DNA of 43,535 bases from Halarchaeum nitratireducens (GTDB lineage: Archaea; Halobacteriota; Halobacteria; Halobacteriales; Halobacteriaceae). The stretch spans positions 1 to 43,535 of the forward strand of contig NZ_BMOQ01000012.1 in the NCBI RefSeq assembly GCF_014647155.1, written 5' to 3'. The position numbers and the translations under genes were made by a program. The notes under the pieces are model-generated. The model had not been told where the DNA came from and made no database searches. It saw only the letters and a list, made by a program, of their open reading frames with translations. Shown here one piece after another: positions 14,770-23,515 of this stretch; position 1 is the stretch's first letter; each line of letters begins with the position of its first letter.

Positions 14770-17127
14770 TTAAGACGAGGCGTTGTCGGCTCGAACGCTG
14801 TAGATCGTCACGGTCCCCTTTTCGAAGACGGGCGTGATACGCTCGTGGGAGCCGAACTCCCGGAGGTCGTAGCGCTCGCGCTCGTTCGGGCCGACGTAGA
14901 TGTACTCGACGTCGTATTTCTCGGCGATCGCGAGCGTCGTGCTCGCATTGGATTCATAGAGCCGTTCCACGTCTTCCCGCCGGTCCTCGTAGGCTTTTGA
15001 GCCCCGATACCCCTTCTCGTGAACCCACCCAAGGACCGTCGGGATCCCGGTCAGGCTGGAAGGGGCGTTCATCCATTGATAGATCGCGATCCCCGGTGCG
15101 GACGTGATCGTCGGGGTTCCCTCACGGCTGTCTAACCACGCGATAGCCGCGCCCGCATCGGGGTGCGAGTCGTTGACGTATCCGAGCCCGTCGAGGGTCG
15201 CTTCTCCTTCGATAGCGGCGTTCGCCCGTTCGCCGCCCGCAAACGCCGGGAACACGGCCATCGCGGAGATGACAGCAACGACGAGCAGGACGGCGGCGAC
15301 CGGCCGAACGCGTTCGCCGGTGCTCCGTGCCGACAGCCCACGGAGCGCCTTCGAGAGGATCGCTGCGACAGCGACGCCGCCACCGATCCCCCACAGTATC
15401 CACACCGAGTGATAGATCTTGTAGACCGTGTTCCAGCGGAGCGCGTTCGGATTGTACGGCCACACCTTCGCGTACGCCAGTTCGGCGAAGATGAGGAGGC
15501 CGACGCCGGCGAGCACTAACAGGACGGTGAAGCCACCGCTGCGCTGCGACACATCGCCGTCGTGCTCCGCGCGTTGGCGTCGAACGACGACCCACGCCGC
15601 GAGGCCAAACACGGCGAGGAGCGCGACGGGTGCGAAGCCCGCGACGGCGAGTGCCACGACACCGATCGCGAGACCCAGTAGGAGCGCACGCGTCCCGCCG
15701 ACGTTACGGAGGGTATGGCGTGTCGGCGTCCAGAGCAGAAGTGCGAACAGGACGAGGAATCCGCCGTGGACGAGCAGGAACGGAACGAGGGGGCTTCCGG
15801 GTGGGAGGAAGCCCACGCCATCGCTCGTCGCGGTATGGTAGAGGAAGTACGGCGCGACCCACGCGACTGCGATGGCACCGACGACGAGTGCGGCGACACC
15901 GCCACCGAGCAGACGGCCTACATCGCGTCGAATGATCGAGTGGAGACCTTCGAAACGGGGGAACCGAGAGCCGGCAGGGCCGAAGAGGCTCCGTGGATCG
16001 GCGTCCGCGAAAGTGACCGCGAGGAACGTGAGACCGACGACGACGGGGAGTTCCCACGTGTTCACGACGCCGAGCAGCCCACCGAGCGCCGGAAGGACGA
16101 AGAGGAGGAGGGCGCGCCGACGCCAGACATCCTCCTCGGGCGTTCGATAGTACGCGAACACCAGCGCCGCCGCGAGGACGAGGAACGGCGCGCTCGTCAT
16201 ATGCGGACGTAAATCCCCGTTCACGAACGTCCACGAGGGGAACACGTCCACCGTTCTGGGGATGACGTACCGGCCCAGCCAGTAGGACCACTCTCCGGGG
16301 GTCGTCGCTTGGGCGAAGGCCTCCCCGTAGGGTGCCCGAATGCCGCTCACGATGGCGCGCCCGTATTCGCGCGCCAGCTGCTCGGGGAAGAGCCCCAACA
16401 GGAGGCGCGCCGGCGTGGCGAGCGTCCCCGACGCCGTCGACAGAAACGCCGCGGCGAGGCCCGCCACGACAGGGGGGGAGCCGCTTCGGTCAGCGATAGC
16501 TGCCGCGAGCCCGTACGCACCGGTCGCGAGCGCGGCGTAAAACGTCGGGACGAGGAGATTGTACGCGTAGCGGGCCTCCAACCCGCTGAGCGTCGTGAGG
16601 AACCCCGAGATGAGATAGCCGCCGTAGTAGTATCTGACCGTCCGCCCGGCGAACCACGGATCCTCCGGCGGGAAGGTTTCGGCCCGAAGCACGGCCTTGA
16701 GCAGGGAGAAGTCGAGGAACTTCTCCCCGCCGGCGGGGACGATCCAAGGATAGCCGAGACGGACGACCAGAAGCGCGCCGAAGGCGACGGCGAACACGGC
16801 CAGCGGGATACGGAGCGTTTTCGGGTCGGGCCAGATACCCGTGCGGAGGGTGAGCAAAGAGAGCGTAAGGAGTGTGAGTCCGCCGACGACGAAGCCAGCG
16901 GTCGCATCGAGTTTCCCGACCCAGTACGCGGGGAGCGAAACGACGAACAAGGCGACGGGAAGTCCGAAGGCGGCACCCGCAGTCGGGGACCGTGGGAAGA
17001 GCCGTTTCGTGAGCGGAAGCGCCGCCGCCCAGAGCACGGCGAGCATGAGAGACCAGCGAAGGAGGGCGAGGAATTCCACATCGGGCCGTGGCGACGAAGC
17101 GCCAAGAGTGTACTGTATATCGCTCAT
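14770..17127 (-). CDS. DUF2298 multi-TM protein (Chlor_Arch_YYY type)
   Basis: 785 residues from ATG 17127 (MSDIQYTLGASSPRPDVEFL), with about twelve membrane helices and a soluble C-terminal tail (YDVEYIYVGPNERERYDLRE). The family-defining VRYYYGGYLISGF is present after the first loop. DUF2298 proteins resemble GT-C/PMT-type glycosyltransferases, and the convergent GT2-GtrA pair supports a role in transferring lipid-linked sugar outside the cell. The activity is inferred. Longer upstream readings into the 17128-17388 stretch are rejected. Confidence 0.85.
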   Translation of the reverse strand: MSDIQYTLGASSPRPDVEFLALLRWSLMLAVLWAAALPLTKRLFPRSPTAGAAFGLPVALFVVSLPAYWVGKLDATAGFVVGGLTLLTLSLLTLRTGIWPDPKTLRIPLAVFAVAFGALLVVRLGYPWIVPAGGEKFLDFSLLKAVLRAETFPPEDPWFAGRTVRYYYGGYLISGFLTTLSGLEARYAYNLLVPTFYAALATGAYGLAAAIADRSGSPPVVAGLAAAFLSTASGTLATPARLLLGLFPEQLAREYGRAIVSGIRAPYGEAFAQATTPGEWSYWLGRYVIPRTVDVFPSWTFVNGDLRPHMTSAPFLVLAAALVFAYYRTPEEDVWRRRALLLFVLPALGGLLGVVNTWELPVVVGLTFLAVTFADADPRSLFGPAGSRFPRFEGLHSIIRRDVGRLLGGGVAALVVGAIAVAWVAPYFLYHTATSDGVGFLPPGSPLVPFLLVHGGFLVLFALLLWTPTRHTLRNVGGTRALLLGLAIGVVALAVAGFAPVALLAVFGLAAWVVVRRQRAEHDGDVSQRSGGFTVLLVLAGVGLLIFAELAYAKVWPYNPNALRWNTVYKIYHSVWILWGIGGGVAVAAILSKALRGLSARSTGERVRPVAAVLLVVAVISAMAVFPAFAGGERANAAIEGEATLDGLGYVNDSHPDAGAAIAWLDSREGTPTITSAPGIAIYQWMNAPSSLTGIPTVLGWVHEKGYRGSKAYEDRREDVERLYESNASTTLAIAEKYDVEYIYVGPNERERYDLREFGSHERITPVFEKGTVTIYSVRADNASS

Positions 17128-17293
17128 CCGTAGGAGATCATTCAGGATGAAGCCCTGCACTGATTTGGAAGACATCCAGGGGACGGGGGTGAGTGAGGGA
17201 CTCATCAGGGATGCTGTCTGCGAAGCGACCCAGCTCGACTTCCAAGAGTTCACGGCGAATCGAGCAAGTAACGCGAAGTTACGTCCTCGACGC

Positions 17294-18687
17294 ATTGGTG
17301 TTCGGTTAAGCACTGGATCGCCTCCTGAAGGCCTCAGCCACTCGTTCGCTGAGTAAGAGCCGCGATTTCTCTGGTTGGCGGGCGTCACGAAACATCAGCT
17401 CCGACAGGTTCGGCGGTGGATGGCCGAACGACTGGGCCAGATCTTCGAGAATGAGCTGGGCGAGAGACCGGAAGGTCTTCGCCCAGCGTTCTCGCGGAAA
17501 CACTGTCTCTGGGAACAGCTCCTGAAACACCCCGAGTAAGGCTCTGCTGACCGTCAGCGTCAGCAGAGCCGCCACCACTAACAGCTCGACGATCGCTGGA
17601 TCGCTCGTCTGGAACTTCTCCAGCCCATACAGCGACTTCAGTTCCCGGAATACCAACTCCACTTCCCACCGCAATCCGTACAGCGCCCCGACCTGCTTCG
17701 GAGTGAACTTATCGGGCAGATTCGTCACATACAGGTGGTAGTCGTCGGTGTCCTCGTTGCGGACACCGACGACACGAAACTCCATCGAATCCGTTGACTG
17801 CTTCCCAGCGTATGCCCGCCGTTTGAACTCGATCTCCACGGTTACGTCGATGATCTCCCGACTGAGATCTCCCAGAACGTCCCGCAGACGACGCTCTGGC
17901 AAGGAAATGGCGCGCCCGCGCCATTTCCGTCGCTCTCCGACGATCAACGGATTCGCGTTCGACTTCAGCCGAGTCAGGAAGAACCCGCCGTTCTCCTCGA
18001 TCAACGCGAAGCGACGGAAACTGTAGAAGCCCAGATCGAACAGTAACAGCCGGCTTCGCAGCCAACTCCCGGTACGGAGTTGGCTGCTCTCGTGGGTGCG
18101 TTCGTCGGTGAGCTGGAACTGCTCGATCGTCTGCTTGCTCGCGTTCTGTACGACGTGGAGCTTCGCGCCAGATTGACCCGGGTGAGTCGCGGGAAACGCA
18201 TCGAGAAGCCGATGCAACCTGAACACGGTTGCATCGGCGATCAGCACCTCTCGAAACAGCTCGAACTGTGGCGCGATCGTGTGAGGAACGGCGACCTCCT
18301 CGAGAGCGTGCTCGAGGAGGTCGCTCAACAGTGCTGCGAGGGCGGGCGTGAACCGATCGTAGAAGCTGGAGCGGGCAACGGTCTGGTTGGTTACTGCGGA
18401 GTACGCCCGCTGAAAGCCGGCGATAGTTCGGGCTTCGCCGTCGACGGCGAAGCCCATGATGAGCGTCCAGACGAGCATCGTGATGTCGATTTTCCGATCA
18501 CGCTGGAAGACATCGCGCTCGCGCGCGATGTCTTCGATTAGCTCGGTGGGAAACAGGGAAGTCAGCCGCCGTCGTATGAGATCCGGGGAGAGCGTCTTGA
18601 ACACATTCTCTCCCCACGCGGTCTACAACGATAGCTTCGTCACTAGGGCGCTGTCTGTCGGTTTCTCCGCTTAACCGAACACGGATG
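17294..18687 (-). mobile_element. IS4-family (ISH8-like) insertion sequence
   Basis: 1394 bp bounded by 11-bp direct repeats GTCCTCGACGC (17283-17293 and 18688-18698). The terminal inverted repeats contain GTGTTCGGTTAAGC and GCTTAACCGAACAC. The 11-bp duplication and about 1.4 kb size fit ISH8-type IS4 elements. The element is complete, with one transposase gene whose stop lies in the terminal repeat, so it may be active. Confidence 0.85.
17306..18604 (-). CDS. IS4-family transposase
   Basis: 432 residues, DDE/RNase H fold. Landmarks: VLIADATVFRLHRLLDAFPA (first Asp), LLFDLGFYSFRRFALIEENG (second Asp) and the C1 signature YGLRWEVELVFRELKSLYGL with the catalytic Glu (YREK-type motif). Full length for ISH8-like elements and uninterrupted. 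Cut-and-paste transposition with long target duplication is expected. Confidence 0.9.
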   Translation of the reverse strand: MFKTLSPDLIRRRLTSLFPTELIEDIARERDVFQRDRKIDITMLVWTLIMGFAVDGEARTIAGFQRAYSAVTNQTVARSSFYDRFTPALAALLSDLLEHALEEVAVPHTIAPQFELFREVLIADATVFRLHRLLDAFPATHPGQSGAKLHVVQNASKQTIEQFQLTDERTHESSQLRTGSWLRSRLLLFDLGFYSFRRFALIEENGGFFLTRLKSNANPLIVGERRKWRGRAISLPERRLRDVLGDLSREIIDVTVEIEFKRRAYAGKQSTDSMEFRVVGVRNEDTDDYHLYVTNLPDKFTPKQVGALYGLRWEVELVFRELKSLYGLEKFQTSDPAIVELLVVAALLTLTVSRALLGVFQELFPETVFPRERWAKTFRSLAQLILEDLAQSFGHPPPNLSELMFRDARQPEKSRLLLSERVAEAFRRRSSA

Positions 18688-18715
18688 GTCCTCGACGCCT
18701 ACTTCGAACGGCAAG

Positions 18716-18990
18716 GCTACCTGAACATGGCGAACGCGGGTTCGATCCCTGAGCGCCGACGCTTCGCCCGGGTGAGCGAGCGCGATGAAGTCCCGCATGG
18801 CTTCTCGCACATCGCTTCGAGCCGCCGGTGGACCATCTGTCTCGCTGGCGGGTCGTCGAGTTCGTCCATCATGTCCGAGATGGTGATTAACTCCTGCTCG
18901 GAGAGGAGTTCAATACCGTGTACCAGAGTTCGTCCCCAGTCGTCGGCCCATTCATATTGTATGACAATAATACAATGAATTATAGCCGGT
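18716..18990 (-). pseudogene. Remnant of an unidentified minus-strand gene
   Basis: The frame reads QYEWADDWGRTLVHGIELLS then EQELITISDMMDELDDPPAR and QMVHRRLEAMCEKPCG, strongly coding-like, but no ATG precedes it in frame. The last stretch to stop 18716 is of poorer quality. Probably 5'- and perhaps 3'-truncated by the IS activity around it. Family unknown. Confidence 0.4.
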
Positions 18991-19135
18991 CAGGCACTCA
19001 GAATCGGATAGATATGCCAAGTTACGCTAAAGAGTAAATACAAGAACCGAAATGAATGAGCCGCTTCAATTACAGACTACAAACTGAATAAAGAAACTGT
19101 GCTACCCACTACTGGTCTTCTAAATCCGGTCCACA

Positions 19136-19222
19136 GCTCTCGCTGAGCAGGTCTGTGATCATCTTTGGACAAGAAACTCAACGACCTGCTCACTTCTCAA
19201 ACTGACTCAACTAGACAGTGCC
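19136..19222 (-). mobile_element. Solo end of an IS6-type element (degraded)
   Basis: CGCTGAGCAGGTC ... ACTCAACTAGACAGTGCC is the inverted left end plus the first codons of the element at 33296-34040. There is no transposase body. It abuts another IS remnant at 19235. Confidence 0.65.
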
Positions 19223-19234
19223 ATTGTTGACTAA

Positions 19235-19311
19235 GAACCACTCCGCCGGAACGTGGTTGCTCGCCCACACCTTCTGCCAAAATCGGCTAACCTGAACAAT
19301 GCCCTCTATAG
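19235..19311 (+). mobile_element. 3' end of a second IS type, + orientation
   Basis: Reads as a transposase C-terminus (TWLLAHTFCQNRLT-stop at 19293) followed by the element's terminus AACAATGCCCTCTATAG. An inverted copy lies at 19972-20034, so the two 3' ends face each other around the lipoprotein gene. Confidence 0.55.
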
Positions 19312-19321
19312 CGGAGTGGCC

Positions 19322-19933
19322 TTATACTGGGGTTGCAGAGAGCCGATATTTCTCAAAGTCCCCAGTATAGACGATGACTCGGTAGTACTCGTCCTGGTAC
19401 TCTACGAGGTGATAGTCGTGGAATTCATTCGGGAACGCCTCACGGTCATACCACGCCGACTCGTTCCCGGCGCGAGCCTCGGTAAAGAATCGCTGTGCCC
19501 GATCGGAGAGGTTCTCGTACGTAATAACTTCGCTATCGTTTCCAATCTCGGACGCGTTCACGTGAGCAGTATGAGACATCTTGTACTGTGCGACAAGTCC
19601 GATGCGTTGCCACGACAGGTTGTAGACTGTCCCCTGATACCGGATCCGCGACCAATCCATATCTGGCGTAAGGTCGCCACTAAGATCCGTGCGGAGTGTG
19701 GTCGCCTCCCCATTTTTGATTGCCTTCAAAGCGAGCGCTTGGGATGCGTTTGAGAGGTTCTGGAACTCCCGAGGTCCTACATCCTGGGTCGGCGTGGTCG
19801 TCTGTATGTCCGTTGTTGTGTTGGTTAATTTTGAGGTCGTTTGCGTGCCAGATGGCCCTGGAGAACCTACCCCACCGCAGCCAGCGAACAACGCGAGGAT
19901 AACCACTCCAAATAGTGCGAACCTGGTTGGCAT
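19322..19933 (-). CDS. Sec-type lipoprotein of unknown function
   Basis: 203 residues from ATG 19933. The signal MPTRFALFGVVILALFAGCG has a hydrophobic core and lipobox LFAGC, followed by a Thr/Ser/Pro linker typical of haloarchaeal lipoproteins. The folded part (from DVGPREFQNLSNASQALALK) includes RIRYQGTVYNLSWQRIGLVA and EYQDEYYRVIVYTGDF, a small alpha/beta domain without known motif. It is flanked closely on both sides by inverted IS 3' ends and may be cargo. Confidence 0.75.
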   Translation of the reverse strand: MPTRFALFGVVILALFAGCGGVGSPGPSGTQTTSKLTNTTTDIQTTTPTQDVGPREFQNLSNASQALALKAIKNGEATTLRTDLSGDLTPDMDWSRIRYQGTVYNLSWQRIGLVAQYKMSHTAHVNASEIGNDSEVITYENLSDRAQRFFTEARAGNESAWYDREAFPNEFHDYHLVEYQDEYYRVIVYTGDFEKYRLSATPV

Positions 19934-19971
19934 ATACAGGTATTTAATCACCAAATACAAATATCTTGGGA

Positions 19972-20385
19972 CAATAGAGAGGCATTATTCAGATTAGCCG
20001 ATTTTGGCAGAAGGTGTGGGTGAGCAACCGCGTTTTGGTGGTTACTGGGTCGGCGTATCGGGAATAGTTTGCAAGCTAGTTTGTTTATCATTTTATTTCT
20101 TTGTAGAGGCATTCGACAGCATTCCGATTCCTGTGTGCGACGTGTTGGAATCGGAGGCCCTGGCGACGGAGTGCTTCTTGAAGCTATGGCGCGCCATCAA
20201 CGAGTTCTGAAAGGCCAAGGTTTTGCGCTCTACCAATCTTGACCTGAAAAATTCAGTTGTATTGGAGTTGATAGCGACGTACAGCCAGTAGCGCTGGGCA
20301 TTGATTGGAACAGCGCATCGAGGGGTTGACCGGGTTCAAGCCTGGTACTGAGTTGGATCACAATCATAGCGACGGGCCGAACGGG
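19972..20385 (-). pseudogene. Degraded DDE transposase, IS6-like
   Basis: Minus-strand fragments in order: QRYWLYVAINSNTTEF; then, after shifts, the pattern H-x-GNRNAVE-x-L-x-KEIK; and the tail TRLLTHTFCQNRLI-stop (19989-19991). The YWLYVAI and GNRNAVE blocks are typical of haloarchaeal IS6/ISH-type transposases. Several frameshifts and an insertion make it inactive. The far end runs into palindromic site B. Confidence 0.6.
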
Positions 20386-20399
20386 GATCCAGATAGATA

Positions 20400-20439
20400 T
20401 TAACCAACGCTGGCACCTCTTTCCCGCGTTGTTGGTTAA
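20400..20439. repeat. Dispersed palindromic site B
   Basis: TTAACCAACGC (20400-20410) faces GCGTTGTTGGTTAA (20426-20439). The arms match the family; the centre is unrelated to the other copies. It is only 82 bp from site C. Confidence 0.75.
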
Positions 20440-20520
20440 GAACACTCCATCATTTCCAGATAAATACCCCTCGTGCCGACTGAAAATAGAGCCGTTTGCG
20501 AGCGAATTTATTTGGCCCGA

Positions 20521-20561
20521 TTAACCAACAGTGTCGGTTCCGACCAATAGTTGTTGGTTAA
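20521..20561. repeat. Dispersed palindromic site C
   Basis: TTAACCAACA (20521-20530) and TGTTGGTTAA (20552-20561) enclose 21 bp that contain an inner hairpin GTCGG-TT-CCGAC. Sites B and C together bracket a 120-bp spacer without a gene. Confidence 0.75.
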
Positions 20562-21196
20562 CAGCGGTCGCGTACCCTGTCGAAGATTCGCACTATCGAA
20601 CATCAACTCGACGGAATACTAGTGAGGAAAACCCTCGACCGCTCGACGTCCCGCGACCACCGCTGCGCGCCTCGTGCCTGCGGTGCTTGCGGGGGCGGGG
20701 AACGGCTGAGGCGGCCTCGCCCTTTCTGAGTCCGCCAGGACTGTAGATGGTTCACCGAGCGACGTAGCCGGCTGGACAGGTGTGTATGTATCGGCCCGCC
20801 CCGCTCGCCGCTGCCGCCCTCCGCGTCGCTCGCGACCGACCAGTCCGGGCTGGCGCGGCCTCGCGACGCTCGGCCGCGTTCCGGGCTAAAATGGATCTGG
20901 TCTCGACGCCAGCGCTTCACCCGTTCGGGTCCAGGGGACCGCGGCTTCGCCGCCCGCGACGGACAGGGTTGCGTCGCGGCGAACGGGGAATGCGCTGGCC
21001 GCTCGCTCCGGGCGGGTCGGCGCGCGGTGCTGGATGATTCTCCTTCTCGGGCGCGCTCTCGCGTCGCGCCCAGGAGGGCGCTCGCGAAGGCGCGAGCGAG
21101 AGCGCGCAGACGACTCTGTCGGTCGTGACGTCGAGGAAACCCCGTGCTGGAACACGGGGCGTCGGGCGCTGTGGTGAGCGCCTTCAGAGCACTGCA
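20562..21196. other. GC-rich gene-free leader of the tfb gene
   Basis: About 630 bp of very GC-rich DNA with many short palindromes (GGGCGCGCTCTCGC, GCGCTCGCGAAGGCGCGAGC) and a perfect hairpin CCCCGTG-CTGGAA-CACGGGG at 21141-21160, about 40 bp before the tfb start. Long minus-strand frames through it are compositional artefacts. No promoter is obvious. Confidence 0.5.
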
Positions 21197-22267
21197 ATGT
21201 CGAGTAACAACGCGAGCGGAAAGACGGTTTCGGACGTACAGAGTACGACCACCGAAGAACGCGAAGATGAGCCGACGGTCGAGCACGAGCCGGCGGGGCG
21301 GTCGGCCTGTCCAGAGTGCGAGGGCCAGGTAATCACCGAAGACGAGCAGTCGTTCTGCACGGATTGCGGGCTGGTCGTTGCCGACGAGTGGGTGGATCTG
21401 AGTCCGACGCTGAACGATCTGGGCCTGGTTGGAGACGCTGACCAGAGCATCGAGACGGTGGATCCACTCCGGACGGACAAGGGCCTGCACACGAAGATCG
21501 GGCGGAACACCGACGGTCGCGGGAATCCCCTGAGCAACGAGCAATGGGAGAAGGTCCAACGCCTCCGGAAGTGGCACAAGCGGATGCAGTTCGGCGAGAA
21601 GCGCAAGCGGACGAAGCGGCTCAACGAGGGGCTGCGCGACGTCGAGATGATCAGCGGTAACCTGGGTCTGCCGGACCACGTCAGCAAGCAGGCGGCGCAA
21701 TATCTCCGGAGCGCCTCGGAAGCGCGGCTGCCGGGTGGGCGGATGGCCTGGGAGGCACTCGCCGGCGGGGCGGTGCTGCTTGCAGCAACCGAGGCGGGAT
21801 TCCCTCGGTCGTGTGACGACGTCGTGCAGTATACGAAGTCCTCGTACGAGCGAGTGAGCGCGGCAGCGCGGAAGTTACGGTGCGAGCTCGACCTCGACGT
21901 ACCCCCAGCGCGAGACGGAGTCGTCGACGATGTACTCATCGCACTCGACGACATCCTCGACGTGCAGACGTGTCTGGAACTGCGGGAGCTCAGTGACCAC
22001 CTCCTGGCGATCGCCGACGAGAAACCGGTTGGGCCGGGGACGTCGCGCCTGACGATGGGGGCGGCAGCCGTCTACGTGGCGGATCGACTCACTGACGGGA
22101 AGGTGGTCACCCAAGCGCAGGTGGCTGACGCAGCAAGCACCGTCGTCGACACGTCGAAAAGCCGAATCAGTCGGTACTCGCAGACGCTCCACGACGCCTA
22201 CGAGGCGAAGCACGGATGCGACGATCCGGACGCAGTCCTCGAACGCGGCCGCATCCGACTACAGTAA
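21197..22267 (+). CDS. tfb: Transcription initiation factor TFB (TFIIB homologue)
   Basis: 356 residues. N-terminal zinc ribbon CPEC (from Cys38) and CTDCG; B-finger/linker region with GRNTDGRGNPLSNEQ; then two cyclin folds (SKQAAQYLRSASEARLPGGR; SRLTMGAAAVYVADRLTDGK) and a C-terminal SRISRYSQTLHDAY. It recruits RNA polymerase to TBP-TATA complexes. Haloarchaea carry several TFBs with partly specific regulons, so a plasmid copy could retune host or plasmid promoters. The first 35 residues are a disordered acidic extension. Confidence 0.93.
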   Translation: MSSNNASGKTVSDVQSTTTEEREDEPTVEHEPAGRSACPECEGQVITEDEQSFCTDCGLVVADEWVDLSPTLNDLGLVGDADQSIETVDPLRTDKGLHTKIGRNTDGRGNPLSNEQWEKVQRLRKWHKRMQFGEKRKRTKRLNEGLRDVEMISGNLGLPDHVSKQAAQYLRSASEARLPGGRMAWEALAGGAVLLAATEAGFPRSCDDVVQYTKSSYERVSAAARKLRCELDLDVPPARDGVVDDVLIALDDILDVQTCLELRELSDHLLAIADEKPVGPGTSRLTMGAAAVYVADRLTDGKVVTQAQVADAASTVVDTSKSRISRYSQTLHDAYEAKHGCDDPDAVLERGRIRLQ

Positions 22268-22533
22268 CGAGCTCTCAACGCCCTCTTTTTTATTGAGACC
22301 ACCGCCCGGGAACGCCCCACCGCCCCACCCACCGCTCCCGACGCCGAAGGCGTCGGCAGCCACGACCGAGAGCAGACGGATACCAGCGCTCAGGGCCGTT
22401 TCGGCGCCTTCCGGCATTCACTACCCTGATTGTTCCACCGACTGCCACAGGCCGGACGCGCACGACGGACCAGGCGTTCGCCGCCGAGGTGGTCGACCAA
22501 GTCCACGTCGCAGCGAATGAGAACCCAGATGGC

Positions 22534-23370
22534 TCACTCAGATTCGTCGTGTGACTCGGCAACCGGATATGCGTAGCCGTGGAATCCAACCGTCGTCGCT
22601 ACTCGCACACGAGTGGTCGCGCCCGGTTCGACATTGGCAACATGGAGTGTCTCGTTCGCCGGTGTGTGCGCCTGATACAGTCCGTGAACCTCGGGTTGTG
22701 GACCTTGGTCGTCGACGGTGACGGTGTATTCCTCTCCCGGTGTAAATGAATGCCGCCAGCGTCTCCACCACTCTCTACCGATCTCCACCGCCATCGCAAC
22801 TGCGTTATTAGCCGCATGCACCAGCACTGCGACCCACCAGAGCCCCACGACCCACAGATACAGGGGCAGTAACCCACCGACAAACACCGGCACTGTCGGC
22901 CGACGGGAGCCGCGTGGATTCAGCGTATGGAGGTATGCCCAAAGCACCGATCCGCAGACCAACAGCGGGAGTCGATATCCGTCCAGCGTCAGCGCCAGCA
23001 GAAATGGGCCACCTCGAAAGGTGAGCTCTTCGACCACTGGCGCGACCACGACTGATCGCCCCCCAGACCGTGCCTTCCGACGCCACCACTCTCGCTCCCA
23101 GTCAAGTCGCTCCTTGAGATCCGCGACCGAGTACGTGTCCGTATCCTCCGCGTTCTCTGTATCGGCAGCGGGTTCGCGACTGAGAAGGTTAAACCAACCG
23201 AATGGGTCGGTTCCTGTCTCCCTGACGAGCCAGAGTTTGCTTCGGCGGATGATGTATCCAAGCCCGACACTCGCAGCGGTGAGTGCACCCCATACCGCAA
23301 CAATCCGTGCCGGATATACCACCCGCGCTCCCGCAACAGTCGGAACCGAGATGCCCGGTCCGAATGCCAT
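22534..23370 (-). CDS. CPBP (CAAX/Abi) intramembrane protease-like protein
   Basis: 278 residues from ATG 23370 (MAFGPGISVPTVAGARVVYP), multi-TM. The CPBP motifs are present: PVVEELTFRGG (EExxxR), WAYLHTLN (His) and VLVHAANNAVA (HxxxN). A soluble beta-rich tail of about 65 residues follows (EYTVTVDDQGPQPEVHGLYQ). The family cleaves membrane-embedded substrates such as prenylated proteins or bacteriocin precursors. The substrate is unknown. Confidence 0.85.
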   Translation of the reverse strand: MAFGPGISVPTVAGARVVYPARIVAVWGALTAASVGLGYIIRRSKLWLVRETGTDPFGWFNLLSREPAADTENAEDTDTYSVADLKERLDWEREWWRRKARSGGRSVVVAPVVEELTFRGGPFLLALTLDGYRLPLLVCGSVLWAYLHTLNPRGSRRPTVPVFVGGLLPLYLWVVGLWWVAVLVHAANNAVAMAVEIGREWWRRWRHSFTPGEEYTVTVDDQGPQPEVHGLYQAHTPANETLHVANVEPGATTRVRVATTVGFHGYAYPVAESHDESE

Positions 23371-23443
23371 ATACGAACACCGAAAGCATAGCTGAAAAGC
23401 CCACCGAGGACATCTCGTCTGTCCCTCCGACATCCAGGCCCTA

Positions 23444-23515
23444 GTCAACGGCCCGGCGCACGGTGGCGCGGGGCTTGTCAGTGAACTCGGCCTCTGCCGA
23501 CGTTAGTCGGACGGG
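23444..23515 (-). ncRNA. Putative omegaRNA scaffold/right end of TnpB element 1
   Basis: After the tnpB stop the minus strand carries AAGCCCCGCGCCACCGTGCG and a matching stem (23451-23474) and ends GTTGAC at 23444-23449. This is the usual omegaRNA 3' scaffold layout of IS1341-type elements. The guide would be read from the bases below 23444. Based on layout only. Confidence 0.45.

Larger units (their letters stand above)
17193..18800 (+). pseudogene. Possible + strand gene split by the IS4-type element
   Basis: If the IS (17294-18687) and one copy of its 11-bp target repeat are removed, a + frame joins smoothly: ...RRIEQVTRSYVLDA | YFERQGYLNMANAGSIPERR. It opens at GTG 17193 or ATG 17211. 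The codon composition is GC3-rich on both sides. The end is unclear, because a minus-strand remnant overlaps at 18716. The family is not recognised. Confidence 0.3.

Noticed and set aside
17128-17388. N-terminal extension of the DUF2298 protein
   Set aside because: The extension is low quality and runs into the IS end; the family starts at the MSDIQYTLG position.
18736-18755. GCGGGTTCGATCCCTGAGC as a tRNA 3' end (attP)
   Set aside because: It resembles a T-arm loop, but the stem does not pair well and no acceptor stem or CCA follows. Probably coincidence within coding-like sequence.
19250-20034. 60-bp inverted repeats as terminal repeats of a MITE
   Set aside because: Both copies read as a transposase C-terminus and an IS 3' end, so they are two IS ends rather than MITE termini.
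20603-21700. 365-codon minus frame across the tfb leader and gene
   Set aside because: Arg/Ala/Pro-rich with no domain, antisense to tfb; a product of GC-rich composition.
23185-23200. AAGGTTAAACCAACCG as an eighth palindromic site
   Set aside because: It lies inside the CPBP protease coding sequence, the half-sites overlap instead of being about 22 bp apart, and there is no second arm.
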